Notes under the pieces: model-generated
Database searches by the model: none
What the model was told of the DNA's origin: nothing
What the model saw: the letters and a program-made list of their open reading frames with translations, nothing else
Translations under genes and position numbers: made by a program
In this document: positions 1 to 6,789 of the stretch, piece by piece
How the letters are laid out: every line of letters starts with the position of its first letter
Position numbering within the stretch: the stretch's first letter is position 1
DNA from: JAWXVD01 sp044425705
GTDB lineage: Bacteria; Bacillota; Clostridia; Lachnospirales; Lachnospiraceae
DNA length: 10,262 nucleotides
Direction of reading: 5' to 3'
Assembly: GCA_044425705.1 (NCBI GenBank)
Contig: JAWXVD010000120.1
Coordinates: 1-10,262, forward strand

Positions 1-146
1 CTGCACTCATGTGGATTATTTGTATGATAATAGGTGGAGTTATGCAAATGATTAGCCCAATTACAAATGTTTTCTATCCAACAGTCGTTTCTGTCGTAAA
101 TGGAATCGTAATGATGCTTTGGAAGGGAAAATATTATGTTATCTAA
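1..146 (+). CDS. C-terminal fragment of an unidentified integral membrane protein
   Basis: An open frame enters from the left edge (codons begin at position 3) and stops at TAA 144-146, giving about 47 residues. It is strongly hydrophobic: a stretch starting WIICMIIGGVMQM and a second around PTVVSVVNGIVMML could each span the membrane, and the tail ends WKGKYYVI. The 3' end overlaps the start of the next gene by 11 bp, which suggests that the two belonged to one operon and were translationally coupled. I do not recognise the family from this tail, and no function is assigned. Its position directly before an ABC transporter gene suggests, by inference only, a role in the same transport process. 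Confidence 0.6.
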   Translation, partial: ALMWIICMIIGGVMQMISPITNVFYPTVVSVVNGIVMMLWKGKYYVI

Positions 147-1773
147 AAGAAATGGTCTTTTTCAAGACTTTATAAAACTTATCGATCCATATAAGAGCAA
201 ATATGTAAAATCAGTCATCCTATCGCTTATAAGTGTAACCGGAGGTTTTGTAACTTACATTATAGCCGCACACATAATAATTGAATTGTTAAATGGAAAT
301 TCCGACCCTCTTTTCTATATTAAACTATGTGGAGTTACCGCCATTTGTTTTGTGATAAAGTGTGTTTTCTCAGCTTTATCTACAAGTGCATCTCATGAAG
401 CAACATTTTGTGTTATGAGTGAAGTGAGAAGGCTTTTGTGCGAAAAATTTTCAAAGCTACCTATGGGGTATGTATTGGAAACACCATCGGGCAAATTAAA
501 AAGCAAGGTTGTGGAAAGGGTCGAACAATTAGAAATACCTTTATCTCACGCAATACCTGAAATGACAGCTAACATTTTATTACCGTTAGGTATAGCAGTT
601 TATCTGTTTATCCTTGATTGGCGAATTGCAATTTCGGTATTGGTTGTGTTTGCAGCTACCTTGTTATGCTATATGTTTATGATGAAAACATATCCTAAAC
701 ATTACGGAGAAGTGATACTTGCAGGCAAGCATATGAACGCAACAACAGTTGAATATATAAACGGAATAAAGGTGATTAAAACTTTTGCTCAAGAATCAAA
801 CTCATACGACAAATTTGAAAATGCTGTGAATGATAATACAAGTAGTATTTTAAGATGGATGAAATCTACGCAAATTTATTCTTCTGTGATGATGAATCTA
901 TTGCCAAGTGTCCTGCTGACGGTTCTTCCAGTTGGACTATTAACATTTATAACAGGTGGTATTTCTATACCCGAATTTGTGATTTGCATTTTGCTTTCTC
1001 TCGCAATGACCGAACCGCTTGCAGCAGCTGTATTTTTAACTGATGAAATGGCAAAAATCGGTACAGTAACCAGAGAAATTTGGGAGGTTTTAGATAAAGA
1101 AGAAATGATTCGTCCAACAGACGAAAAAGTTATCGAACACTACAATATTTCGCTTGAAAATGTAAGCTTTGCTTATGAGGAAACAACGGTTTTAAACAAA
1201 ATAAATCTTGAAGCAAAAGAGGGGCAACTTACAGCCTTAGTAGGCTCATCGGGTGGTGGAAAATCTACTGCAATAAAACTAGCTTCAAGATTTTGGGATA
1301 TACAGTGGAAAAATCACACTTGGTGGTGAAGATATATCAAAAATTGATCCTGAAACACTACTCAAAAGCTATTCGATTGTATTTCAAGATGCAATATTAT
1401 CTAATAACACTGTAATGGAAAATATCCGTATCAGTAAAAAGGATACAACAGATGACGAAGTTATTCAAGTTGGCAAAGAAGAAAAATGTCATAATTTTGT
1501 ATCTGCACTGCCAAATGGTTATGAAACTTTAATTGGTGAAAATGGGTCATTGCTTTCTGGTGGAGAAAGGCAGAGAATATCTATAGTGGTCTACTGTTCC
1601 AGAACAGTGGCTCATTTTGACCAGTCCCGTGGTTCAACCACTAGGATATTACTCAGCTTAAAGACGGAAAAGTCACTAATGATGGAACTTATGCTGAAAT
1701 GATGAAAAATAACACTGATTATCAAAAGATGGTAAATTTACAAAGTGAAAGCATGAACTGGTCTTTAAAGTAA
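136..1773 (+). pseudogene. Degenerate half-size ABC transporter (exporter fold, permease-ATPase)
   Basis: The N-terminal part (136 to about 1300) is an intact transmembrane domain leading into an ATPase domain with Walker A GSSGGGKST (residues 370-378). The frame breaks near 1301, where paralogues read FWD-x-DSG and this copy appears to have lost two bases. It resumes in frame 2 with SGKITLGGEDISKI, Q-loop VFQDA and signature LSGGERQRISI (to 1585). About 55 codons carrying Walker B, catalytic Glu, D-loop and H-loop are then missing, replaced by unrelated DNA at 1584-1643. The C-terminus resumes in frame 1 (DITQLKDGKV...) and ends at TAA 1771-1773. A GGAAGGG ribosome site lies nine bases before the start. 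The protein aligns throughout with the ABC protein encoded at 6790, so it is a decayed paralogue of the YbtP/YbtQ-like group. Two independent lesions make a functional ATPase very unlikely. Confidence 0.9.
1584..1643. repeat. 60-bp foreign segment bounded by 7-bp inverted repeats (possible IS scar)
   Basis: Homology of the ABC pseudogene to its paralogue stops at about 1585 and resumes at about 1645. The intervening segment begins TAGTGGT (1584-1590) and ends ACCACTA (1637-1643), an exact inverted repeat. Inside are two further palindromes: ACTGTTC-CA-GAACAGT (1593-1608) and GTGGTT-C-AACCAC (1629-1641). The interior motif TGGCTCATTTTGACC reminds me of the repeated end sequences of some IS21-family elements, but this is from memory and uncertain. 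The segment encodes no plausible protein and replaces roughly 165 bp of ATPase-coding sequence. Confidence 0.55.
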
Positions 1774-1796
1774 GAAGTTTGAGAGGATAAAGAAAG

Positions 1797-1830
1797 AAGA
1801 CGGCTAACCGAAGTAAAAGTTAGCTGTCTT
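1797..1830. terminator. Bidirectional hairpin terminator between convergent genes
   Basis: AAGACGGCTAAC (1797-1808) pairs with GTTAGCTGTCTT (1819-1830) over 12 bp with one G-T wobble and a 10-nt loop. It lies between the end of the ABC pseudogene (1773) and the end of the convergent regulator gene (1860). The downstream tract is T-rich on both strands: ATATTTCTT rightward and TCTTCTTTCTTT leftward. It can therefore serve both transcripts, although neither T-tract is uninterrupted. Confidence 0.75.
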
Positions 1831-1859
1831 ATATTTCTTGTGCATAGCGTTAATTACAC

Positions 1860-2828
1860 TTATTTCTTTCTTACAATTCCCCTATATTCATTGGGTAATA
1901 TCCCTGTGTTTTTACGGAAAAGTTCTGCAAATCGGCTTGAAGTAGAATATCCAACAGTTTGAGCAATTTGCCCTATTGTCAAATCGGTTTTAGTTAGCAA
2001 GTGTTCAGCTTGGCTCATACGGCGATTTTGTATATATTCTGTTATGGTGCAGTTATGATATTGTTTGAACGATGTTTTTAATTTGGTCGACCCCATACAA
2101 GCAATCTTTGATAATCTATCAAGTGGAATGTCATATGCGTAATGGTCATTAATATATGCAGTTATAGTTTGTAAAGCGTCTGTATCTTGATTAGTTAAAT
2201 ACTTTCCACTTATTTTTACTAGAGCTTGTTGTTTTTGAACAACAAGCGATACAGCTTCAGCAACTTTAGATTCGTAAAATAAATTAGCTGCTATACCTTC
2301 GCCACGATAGTTTTTGATTTGATAAAGCAGTCTTGCCATTTCGGGAAATGCTGTAGTTTGGTCTATCTGCCTAAAAGTAGAAATGACATCCACATACATA
2401 TCGGGATACTGCTTTTTTAAATACCCCTCATAGTATGATGGCATAATTTCAATACCTATGCTACGAATAGGTATTTTCTTATGGATAATCGCTTTGTAAA
2501 CACCATAATCACCTATAAATGTTTTTATGCACCCAGCAGTTAAGCGATGATAAGGATTTAGTTCTTCTCCTGAAATTGACTCATATTGTGTTATGCTAAG
2601 GCTTCCTGGTAATTCAAACTCAAGGAAAAAATCATCATGAAAGAAAAAATCATGAATTTTAATATCAAACAAATCTTTTTGTCCATAAATCCAATAATAA
2701 CCACCACCAACTTTAGATGATAGTTTAAAACAAGTACCTGCTGCATTAAACGGATGAACTCCGTCTGCTTTTATAAAATTATTTTTTTCTAAAAGAACTT
2801 CATAGTTGTCTGCTATAGTATTACTCAT
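1860..2828 (-). CDS. AraC-family transcriptional regulator
   Basis: This 322-residue protein has the AraC/XylS layout: a long N-terminal sensing domain and a C-terminal double helix-turn-helix domain (about 216-322). The first HTH is near 235-258 (PLDRLSKIACMGSTKLKTSF). The second is near 283-307 (IGQIAQTVGYSTSSRFAELF), followed by the usual GILPNEYR tail. The N-terminal domain, including a YYWIYGQKDLFDIKIHDF segment, looks like that of Firmicutes regulators related to PchR/YbtA siderophore regulators; this is recognition by memory, and the ligand is unknown. An AAAGGGTG ribosome site lies about eight bases before the ATG. The gene is divergent from the transport operon at 3016 and is the obvious candidate to control it and itself. 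No damage is visible. A 10-bp perfect hairpin lies within the coding sequence at 2224-2247. Confidence 0.9.
   Translation of the reverse strand: MSNTIADNYEVLLEKNNFIKADGVHPFNAAGTCFKLSSKVGGGYYWIYGQKDLFDIKIHDFFFHDDFFLEFELPGSLSITQYESISGEELNPYHRLTAGCIKTFIGDYGVYKAIIHKKIPIRSIGIEIMPSYYEGYLKKQYPDMYVDVISTFRQIDQTTAFPEMARLLYQIKNYRGEGIAANLFYESKVAEAVSLVVQKQQALVKISGKYLTNQDTDALQTITAYINDHYAYDIPLDRLSKIACMGSTKLKTSFKQYHNCTITEYIQNRRMSQAEHLLTKTDLTIGQIAQTVGYSTSSRFAELFRKNTGILPNEYRGIVRKK
2224..2247. repeat. Perfect 10-bp hairpin inside the regulator gene
   Basis: GCTTGTTGTT (2224-2233) and AACAACAAGC (2238-2247) are exact inverted repeats around a 4-nt loop. They encode part of the VVQKQQALV segment of the AraC-family protein. 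There is no following T-tract, so this is not a typical terminator. It may be a coincidence of codon choice or an RNA structure. Confidence 0.5.
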
Positions 2829-2896
2829 ATGTACACACCCTTTTTGAAATGATTAGACGAAATAATGAAACAAAAAGTCGTTTATTACTGAAATAA

Positions 2897-2925
2897 TTGA
2901 TTTTAATAAAATAATAAATTACAAT
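2897..2925 (+). promoter_or_regulatory. Candidate promoter for the ECF/ABC transport operon
   Basis: TTGATT (2897-2902) and TACAAT (2920-2925) are spaced by 17 bases, a 4/6 and 5/6 match to consensus. The predicted start is near 2932, giving a leader of about 84 nt to the ATG at 3016. The surrounding DNA is extremely AT-rich, so a chance match is possible. An alternative -10 (TATAAC, 2954-2959) has no convincing -35, as might be expected of an activator-dependent promoter. Confidence 0.4.
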
Positions 2926-2951
2926 AATAAAGTTAGATGATACCAACTAAA

Positions 2952-2980
2952 ATTATAACACAATATGGCAATCTAGTCAA
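2952..2980 (-). promoter_or_regulatory. Near-consensus sigma-A promoter for the AraC regulator
   Basis: On the minus strand TTGACT (2980-2975) and TATAAT (2957-2952) are separated by exactly 17 bases, a 5/6 and 6/6 match to the vegetative consensus. Transcription should start near 2945, leaving an untranslated leader of about 117 nt before the regulator ATG at 2828. The -35 box and much of the spacer lie inside one copy of a tandem repeat (2961-2980), which suggests repression or autoregulation by a bound protein. Confidence 0.7.
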
Positions 2981-2997
2981 TGATGGCAAGATGTCAA
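2961..2997. promoter_or_regulatory. Tandem imperfect direct repeat, putative regulator operator
   Basis: CAATATGGCAATCTAGTCAA (2961-2980) is followed by CAATGATGGCAAGATGTCAA (2978-2997). The two copies share CAAT, ATGGCAA and GTCAA, and the ATGGCAA cores are 18 bp apart (2965 and 2983). Direct repeats about two helical turns apart are the usual form of AraC-family binding sites. The first copy covers the -35 and spacer of the regulator promoter, and the second sits just upstream of it. Both lie before the ribosome binding site of the rightward operon. Binding by the 1860-2828 regulator is inferred from position only. Confidence 0.5.
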
Positions 2998-3000
2998 AAC

Positions 3001-3007
3001 AAGGAGG
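3001..3007 (+). promoter_or_regulatory. Ribosome binding site fixing the S-component start
   Basis: A perfect AAGGAGG lies eight bases before ATG 3016. An upstream in-frame ATG at 2980 has no such site and would place the first 12 codons across the regulator promoter and repeat, so 3016 is taken as the real start. Confidence 0.85.
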
Positions 3008-3015
3008 AAGTTTTT

Positions 3016-3624
3016 ATGAGCAATCAATCAAACACAAGACAAAAGGGGTTATCAGTTAAGGATCTAGTGACTATCGGTATTTTTTCTGCATTGTTTTTTA
3101 TATTCACAATGATTGGAGGGGCATTTTTTGCAGTAAATCCAGTTTTGACTTTTTATATGCCACTCGGAAGCGCATTGTTAGCAGCCCCGATATATTTACT
3201 GCTTATTGCAAAAGTACATAAGCGATTTTGCATATTAATTCTCGGTGTAATTATGGCAATTATTTGGTTTGTAACAGGTATGCACTGGGCGTACTCTTTG
3301 AGTACAATCATAATGGCAATTGTTTCAGAAATTGTGGCAAGTATTGGACAATATAAAAGTAAACTTTTTAACTCGTTATCATATATGACTATGGCTCTTG
3401 GAAGTACAGGAAGTTACATTGCGTTCTTCATAAATCCGAATGCATGGGCAACCACCATGATTGGAAATGGTACTGAACAATCATACATTGACACGATGAT
3501 GACATCGGCACACTCTTGGGTACTAGTTGTAATGATCGTAGGTACTTTGGTTGTTGCTGGTATAAGCGCTTTAGTAGGTAACCGAATGCTTAAAAAACAA
3601 TTTGAAAAAGCGGGTATCATTTAA
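3016..3624 (+). CDS. MptD-family ECF transporter S component (substrate-binding membrane protein)
   Basis: The predicted 202-residue protein has about six membrane segments (roughly 17-38, 46-65, 71-88, 92-111, 120-140 and 167-188) and a basic C-terminal tail, NRMLKKQFEKAGII. That size, topology and ending fit the MptD/Trep_Strep family of putative energy-coupling-factor substrate-binding subunits, whose substrates are largely unknown. In the membrane such a protein captures a small ligand and docks on an EcfT-EcfA module for ATP-driven uptake. The next two genes encode exactly that module, so the system looks dedicated (group I ECF) rather than sharing a common energiser. Its stop overlaps the next start (TAATG at 3622-3626), suggesting translational coupling. 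It is the first gene of the rightward operon. The family assignment is from overall pattern and context. Confidence 0.82.
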   Translation: MSNQSNTRQKGLSVKDLVTIGIFSALFFIFTMIGGAFFAVNPVLTFYMPLGSALLAAPIYLLLIAKVHKRFCILILGVIMAIIWFVTGMHWAYSLSTIIMAIVSEIVASIGQYKSKLFNSLSYMTMALGSTGSYIAFFINPNAWATTMIGNGTEQSYIDTMMTSAHSWVLVVMIVGTLVVAGISALVGNRMLKKQFEKAGII

Positions 3625-4346
3625 TGGATAATCAAATAAAACAAAAAGCAATTTGGCTTGACCCACGCACCAAAATTTTATTACTGTTGCTTTGTGTTTT
3701 TTCGGCTATGATTGCTCCAAATCTTTGGTACGAACTGGGGCTGGTTATAATGATAGGGATTTTGAGCATTTGTTTTGGAAAATGGAAGTATTCATTTTTT
3801 AGCATAGCTTTTTATGTTTTGACTTTTATATTGACTGTGTGGATTATGAATAGTCTTACAGGAGCATTAAGAACATCATTTGTAGCTTTTCTTGGCTTAT
3901 TCCACAAGGTTTATCCTTGTGGAATGTTGTCGGGATTAGTTATATCCACTACTAAAGTAAATGAGTTTCTCTCAGCCATGAATAAAATTCACGTGCCAAA
4001 AAAAATAGTTATACCATTTGCTGTTATGCTCAGATATATCCCTACTATTCGAGAAGATTGGCATTACATAAAGGATGCTATGAAAATGCGAGATGTATCT
4101 CCGTCCATTAAAAGTGTTATCACAAAGCCTTTAATGACTATTGAGTGCATTTATGTTCCGCTTCTAATGGCAGCTTCAAAAGCAGCAGATGAACTTTCTA
4201 TCGCTTCCGTTACACGAGGTATTGAAAACCCGAAACATCGTACTTGTTTAGTGCAGATAAAATTTAATATATTTGATGGCATTACAAGCGCTTTGTTTTT
4301 CGCTTATCTAGTTTTAGGATTATACTTAAAGGGGGTGCTCGGTTAG
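3624..4346 (+). CDS. ECF transporter transmembrane T component (EcfT/CbiQ family)
   Basis: This 240-residue membrane protein begins with the typical N-terminal DPRTK (13-17), followed by several hydrophobic spans (about 18-31, 36-52, 57-77, 85-108 and a last one near 218-237). The cytoplasmic region contains two conserved arginine motifs: AMKMRD (152-157), and SVTRGI (195-200) following AASKAADELS. In CbiQ/EcfT proteins these coupling-helix motifs contact the ATPase subunits and transmit ATP-driven movement to the S component. The gene starts on the last base of the S-component stop and is followed immediately by the ATPase gene (TAGATG). A perfect 11-bp hairpin lies in its coding sequence at 3899-3925. 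Reading frame and length look intact. Confidence 0.88.
   Translation: MDNQIKQKAIWLDPRTKILLLLLCVFSAMIAPNLWYELGLVIMIGILSICFGKWKYSFFSIAFYVLTFILTVWIMNSLTGALRTSFVAFLGLFHKVYPCGMLSGLVISTTKVNEFLSAMNKIHVPKKIVIPFAVMLRYIPTIREDWHYIKDAMKMRDVSPSIKSVITKPLMTIECIYVPLLMAASKAADELSIASVTRGIENPKHRTCLVQIKFNIFDGITSALFFAYLVLGLYLKGVLG
3899..3925. repeat. Perfect 11-bp hairpin inside the EcfT gene
   Basis: ATTCCACAAGG (3899-3909) and CCTTGTGGAAT (3915-3925) pair exactly around the loop TTTAT. It lies in codons for the LFHKVYPCGM stretch. Because there is no T-tract after it, a terminator is unlikely. A pause, RNA-stability or attenuation role is possible but unproven. Confidence 0.55.
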
Positions 4347-5798
4347 ATGGTTGAAATAAATAATGTAACATTTACTTACACAGGACAGGAACAAGATGGA
4401 TTATGTGGTATAAACTTGAAGATTTCGGACGGCGAATGTGTGTTATTGTGTGGCAAAAGTGGATGCGGAAAAACAACGATTACTCGTCTTATTAACGGAT
4501 TAATTCCTCATTTTTTTGACGGCGAATTACAAGGAGAGGTTTTTGTCGACGGAAAAGATATAAATCAGTTGCCTATGTATGAAATTGCAAGTAAGGTAGG
4601 CTCTGTTTTTCAAAATCCACGAACTCAATTTTTTAATGTAGATACAGATAGTGAAATTTCTTTTGGAATTGAAAATGAAGCAATCCCACCTAAAGAATTA
4701 TCTGAACGAGTGGAACAAACTACAAGCGAACTCGATATCAAGAATCTAAGAGATAGAAATATTTTTGAACTATCGGGTGGTGAAAAGCAAAAGATTGCAT
4801 TTGCATCTGTTTATGCAATGAACCCAGATATTTATTTATTAGATGAACCATCATCTAATTTAGATGCAAACTCAATAAATGAGCTTAAAAACCATTTGGC
4901 TCTAGTGAAAAAGCAAGGTAAAACAGTTGTAATAGCAGAACATAGGCTTTATTATCTTATGGATATTGTTGATCGCATTATTTACATGGATCAAGGACAA
5001 ATAATAAAAATTTATAATAGAGAAGAATTTCAGACTCTATCTAACGAGGAAAGAAAACAAATGGGACTTCGAGCAATTTCATTACATGATGAAAAACCTC
5101 TTGCCGCTATTCCACCTTCCCTTACAACAGCCTTAAAAATTAAAGATGCTTCGTTTTTTCATAAAAAGAAGAGCATCTTGACGAATATAAACATAGAAGT
5201 AATGCAAGGAGAGATAATCGCAATTGTAGGTGATAACGGAGCAGGAAAAACAACTTTTTCTCGTGCATTGTGTGGATTACATAAGAATTGTGCTGGAGAT
5301 TTTCTTTTATACGAAAAACCTGTCAATCACAAACAAAGATTAAATCATTCTTACTTAGTTATGCAAGATGTAAACTATGAACTTTTTGCTGAAAGTGTTG
5401 AAAAAGAAGTAACCTTTGGCATTAAAAATCCTAATTTTGAAATTGCTGAAAATACTATGAAAAAGCTAAATTTGATTTCATTTAGGAACAGGCACCCAAA
5501 TACTTTGTCAGGTGGTCAAAAACAGCGCGTAGCAGTGGCTGTCAGCATGGCATGCAACAAAGAAATTTTAGTGTTCGATGAGCCTACTAGTGGACTTGAT
5601 TACAACAGTATGTTAAGTGTTGCAGGATTGATTGACGAACTTGCAAGCCTTAGAAAAATAATATTTATTGTAACTCATGATTATGAATTCGTTTGTAACA
5701 CTTGTACCCGTATTTTACATTTTCAAGAGGGTGAAATCCTAGATGATTTAATTATTAATTCAGAAAATAAAGATAGAATAAACAAATTGTTTTTTTAG
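4347..5798 (+). CDS. Two-domain ECF transporter ATPase (fused EcfA-type)
   Basis: This 483-residue protein joins two ABC ATPase domains, as in YkoD-like ECF energisers. Domain 1 has Walker A GKSGCGKT (36-43), Q89 in VFQNP, signature LSGGE (142-146), Walker B IYLLDE (162-167) and switch His199. Domain 2 has Walker A GDNGAGKT (295-302), Q340, signature LSGGQ (387-391), Walker B ILVFDE (407-412) and His444. Both sites keep all catalytic residues, so both should hydrolyse ATP. The fused pair would bind the two arginine motifs of the preceding T protein at the cytoplasmic face and power the S component. The start codon abuts the T-gene stop, with an AAAGGGGG ribosome site at 4328-4335. The gene ends before a 63-nt gap with no convincing terminator, so transcription probably continues. 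Confidence 0.92.
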   Translation: MVEINNVTFTYTGQEQDGLCGINLKISDGECVLLCGKSGCGKTTITRLINGLIPHFFDGELQGEVFVDGKDINQLPMYEIASKVGSVFQNPRTQFFNVDTDSEISFGIENEAIPPKELSERVEQTTSELDIKNLRDRNIFELSGGEKQKIAFASVYAMNPDIYLLDEPSSNLDANSINELKNHLALVKKQGKTVVIAEHRLYYLMDIVDRIIYMDQGQIIKIYNREEFQTLSNEERKQMGLRAISLHDEKPLAAIPPSLTTALKIKDASFFHKKKSILTNINIEVMQGEIIAIVGDNGAGKTTFSRALCGLHKNCAGDFLLYEKPVNHKQRLNHSYLVMQDVNYELFAESVEKEVTFGIKNPNFEIAENTMKKLNLISFRNRHPNTLSGGQKQRVAVAVSMACNKEILVFDEPTSGLDYNSMLSVAGLIDELASLRKIIFIVTHDYEFVCNTCTRILHFQEGEILDDLIINSENKDRINKLFF

Positions 5799-5861
5799 TG
5801 TAAAAAAATACTTTATTAAAACAATATGCAACTGCAATAATCTTAAACAAAGGAGAAATTT

Positions 5862-6767
5862 ATGAGGATTTTTTGTATATTGATAGGAGTTCTAGTGCTT
5901 TTGAGCTTTTTCGTAGCATTAGGTATGTATTGTTTTCAATTTAAGAAACGAATCGAAAATATTGAATGTAACTTCGAGGAAATTAACATTTACAAAAAAA
6001 GTGTTTTATTTAAATCGGGCAAATATAATTTGTCGGGTTGTTTTTATGCAAAAAATTTTAATTCTATGATTGACAATAAAGCGACCATATTAATTGTACA
6101 TGGATATGGAGTAACTCATCAAAATTATATGAAAGAAATTTATGAATTGGTACAAAGAGATTATTGTGTGTTCGCATATGATATGACAGGTTGTGGTAAT
6201 AGTGAAGGTAAGAGCTTGAAGGGCTTTTCACAATTTATAAAAGATGCTCGGTCGTCAATTGAGTATTTAACAAGTATTAATAAAAAAAATATAATAATAT
6301 TAGGTCATAGCACTGGTGGATTTGCAGTAGCAGCTTTATTAGAAAATGAACGAGACAACATAGAAAAGGCTATCATAATTTCTGCATTTGATTCCCCCGG
6401 CGAATATATAAGGATGTATACTTATAAATATTTTAATTTTGCATCGTATTTATTGAAGTTTTGGGTAAAGGTTTTTGAATTTTTTCAATTTGGAAGATGT
6501 TCGTTTTTGAAAGGATTTAATAGTATTAATAATTTTCAAAAGCCTGTTTTAATTATACAGGGGGAATACGACTTGGAGGTGAAATTCAATATGTCTCTTT
6601 ATGCTTTGAAAGATAGATATACCAATAAAAACATTAAATTTGAATTAGTAGAAGGCACTGACCATAATCCTACCATAATAAAAACTGAACGCGTTGTAGC
6701 AATCAATAGTAAGGTGTTTGATTTTATAGATGAGTTCATTGGCATAAAAAATATTCAGAATAACTAA
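5862..6767 (+). CDS. Membrane-anchored alpha/beta hydrolase
   Basis: This 301-residue protein has an N-terminal hydrophobic anchor (about 3-25) followed by an alpha/beta-hydrolase domain. The oxyanion-loop motif HGYG is at 80-83, the nucleophile elbow GHSTG puts Ser150 in the active site, and Asp237 (GEYD) and His268 (GTDH) complete a plausible triad. The fold suggests a lipase-like or Hydrolase_4-type esterase, thioesterase or peptidase; the substrate cannot be told. One basic residue precedes the anchor and KKR follows it, so which side of the membrane the domain faces is unclear. An AAAGGAG site precedes the ATG. Sampled 60-base lines contain about 13-21 G+C here against 23-26 in the flanking ABC gene, and a 63-nt gap precedes it, so it may have joined the operon separately. 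It could process the transported ligand. Confidence 0.82.
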   Translation: MRIFCILIGVLVLLSFFVALGMYCFQFKKRIENIECNFEEINIYKKSVLFKSGKYNLSGCFYAKNFNSMIDNKATILIVHGYGVTHQNYMKEIYELVQRDYCVFAYDMTGCGNSEGKSLKGFSQFIKDARSSIEYLTSINKKNIIILGHSTGGFAVAALLENERDNIEKAIIISAFDSPGEYIRMYTYKYFNFASYLLKFWVKVFEFFQFGRCSFLKGFNSINNFQKPVLIIQGEYDLEVKFNMSLYALKDRYTNKNIKFELVEGTDHNPTIIKTERVVAINSKVFDFIDEFIGIKNIQNN

Positions 6768-6789
6768 AAAAATAAGGAGGTTTCACACA

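Noticed and set aside
855..1043. Short plus-strand open frame inside the ABC pseudogene
   Set aside because: It is an out-of-frame shadow of the transmembrane-domain coding sequence, with no ribosome site or recognisable motif.
1415..1702. A separate small ABC-like protein within the pseudogene
   Set aside because: It is only the frame-2 middle piece of the broken ABC gene (Q-loop to signature). It has no ribosome site of its own and ends in the non-homologous scar.
2846..2900. Three GAAATRAT-like short repeats in the regulator leader (2846, 2859, 2890)
   Set aside because: They are short, irregularly spaced (13 and 31 bp) and made of low-complexity AT-rich sequence, so chance is the simpler explanation.
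2980..3015. Upstream in-frame ATG that would add 12 residues to the S component
   Set aside because: It has no ribosome binding site and overlaps the regulator's -35 box and the tandem repeat. ATG 3016 has a perfect AAGGAGG at ideal spacing.
5785..5861. Possible terminator or promoter in the gap before the hydrolase
   Set aside because: The T-run/A-run around 5788-5810 could pair only weakly through A-T pairs, and no -35/-10 pair near consensus is present. Read-through from the ECF genes is simpler.
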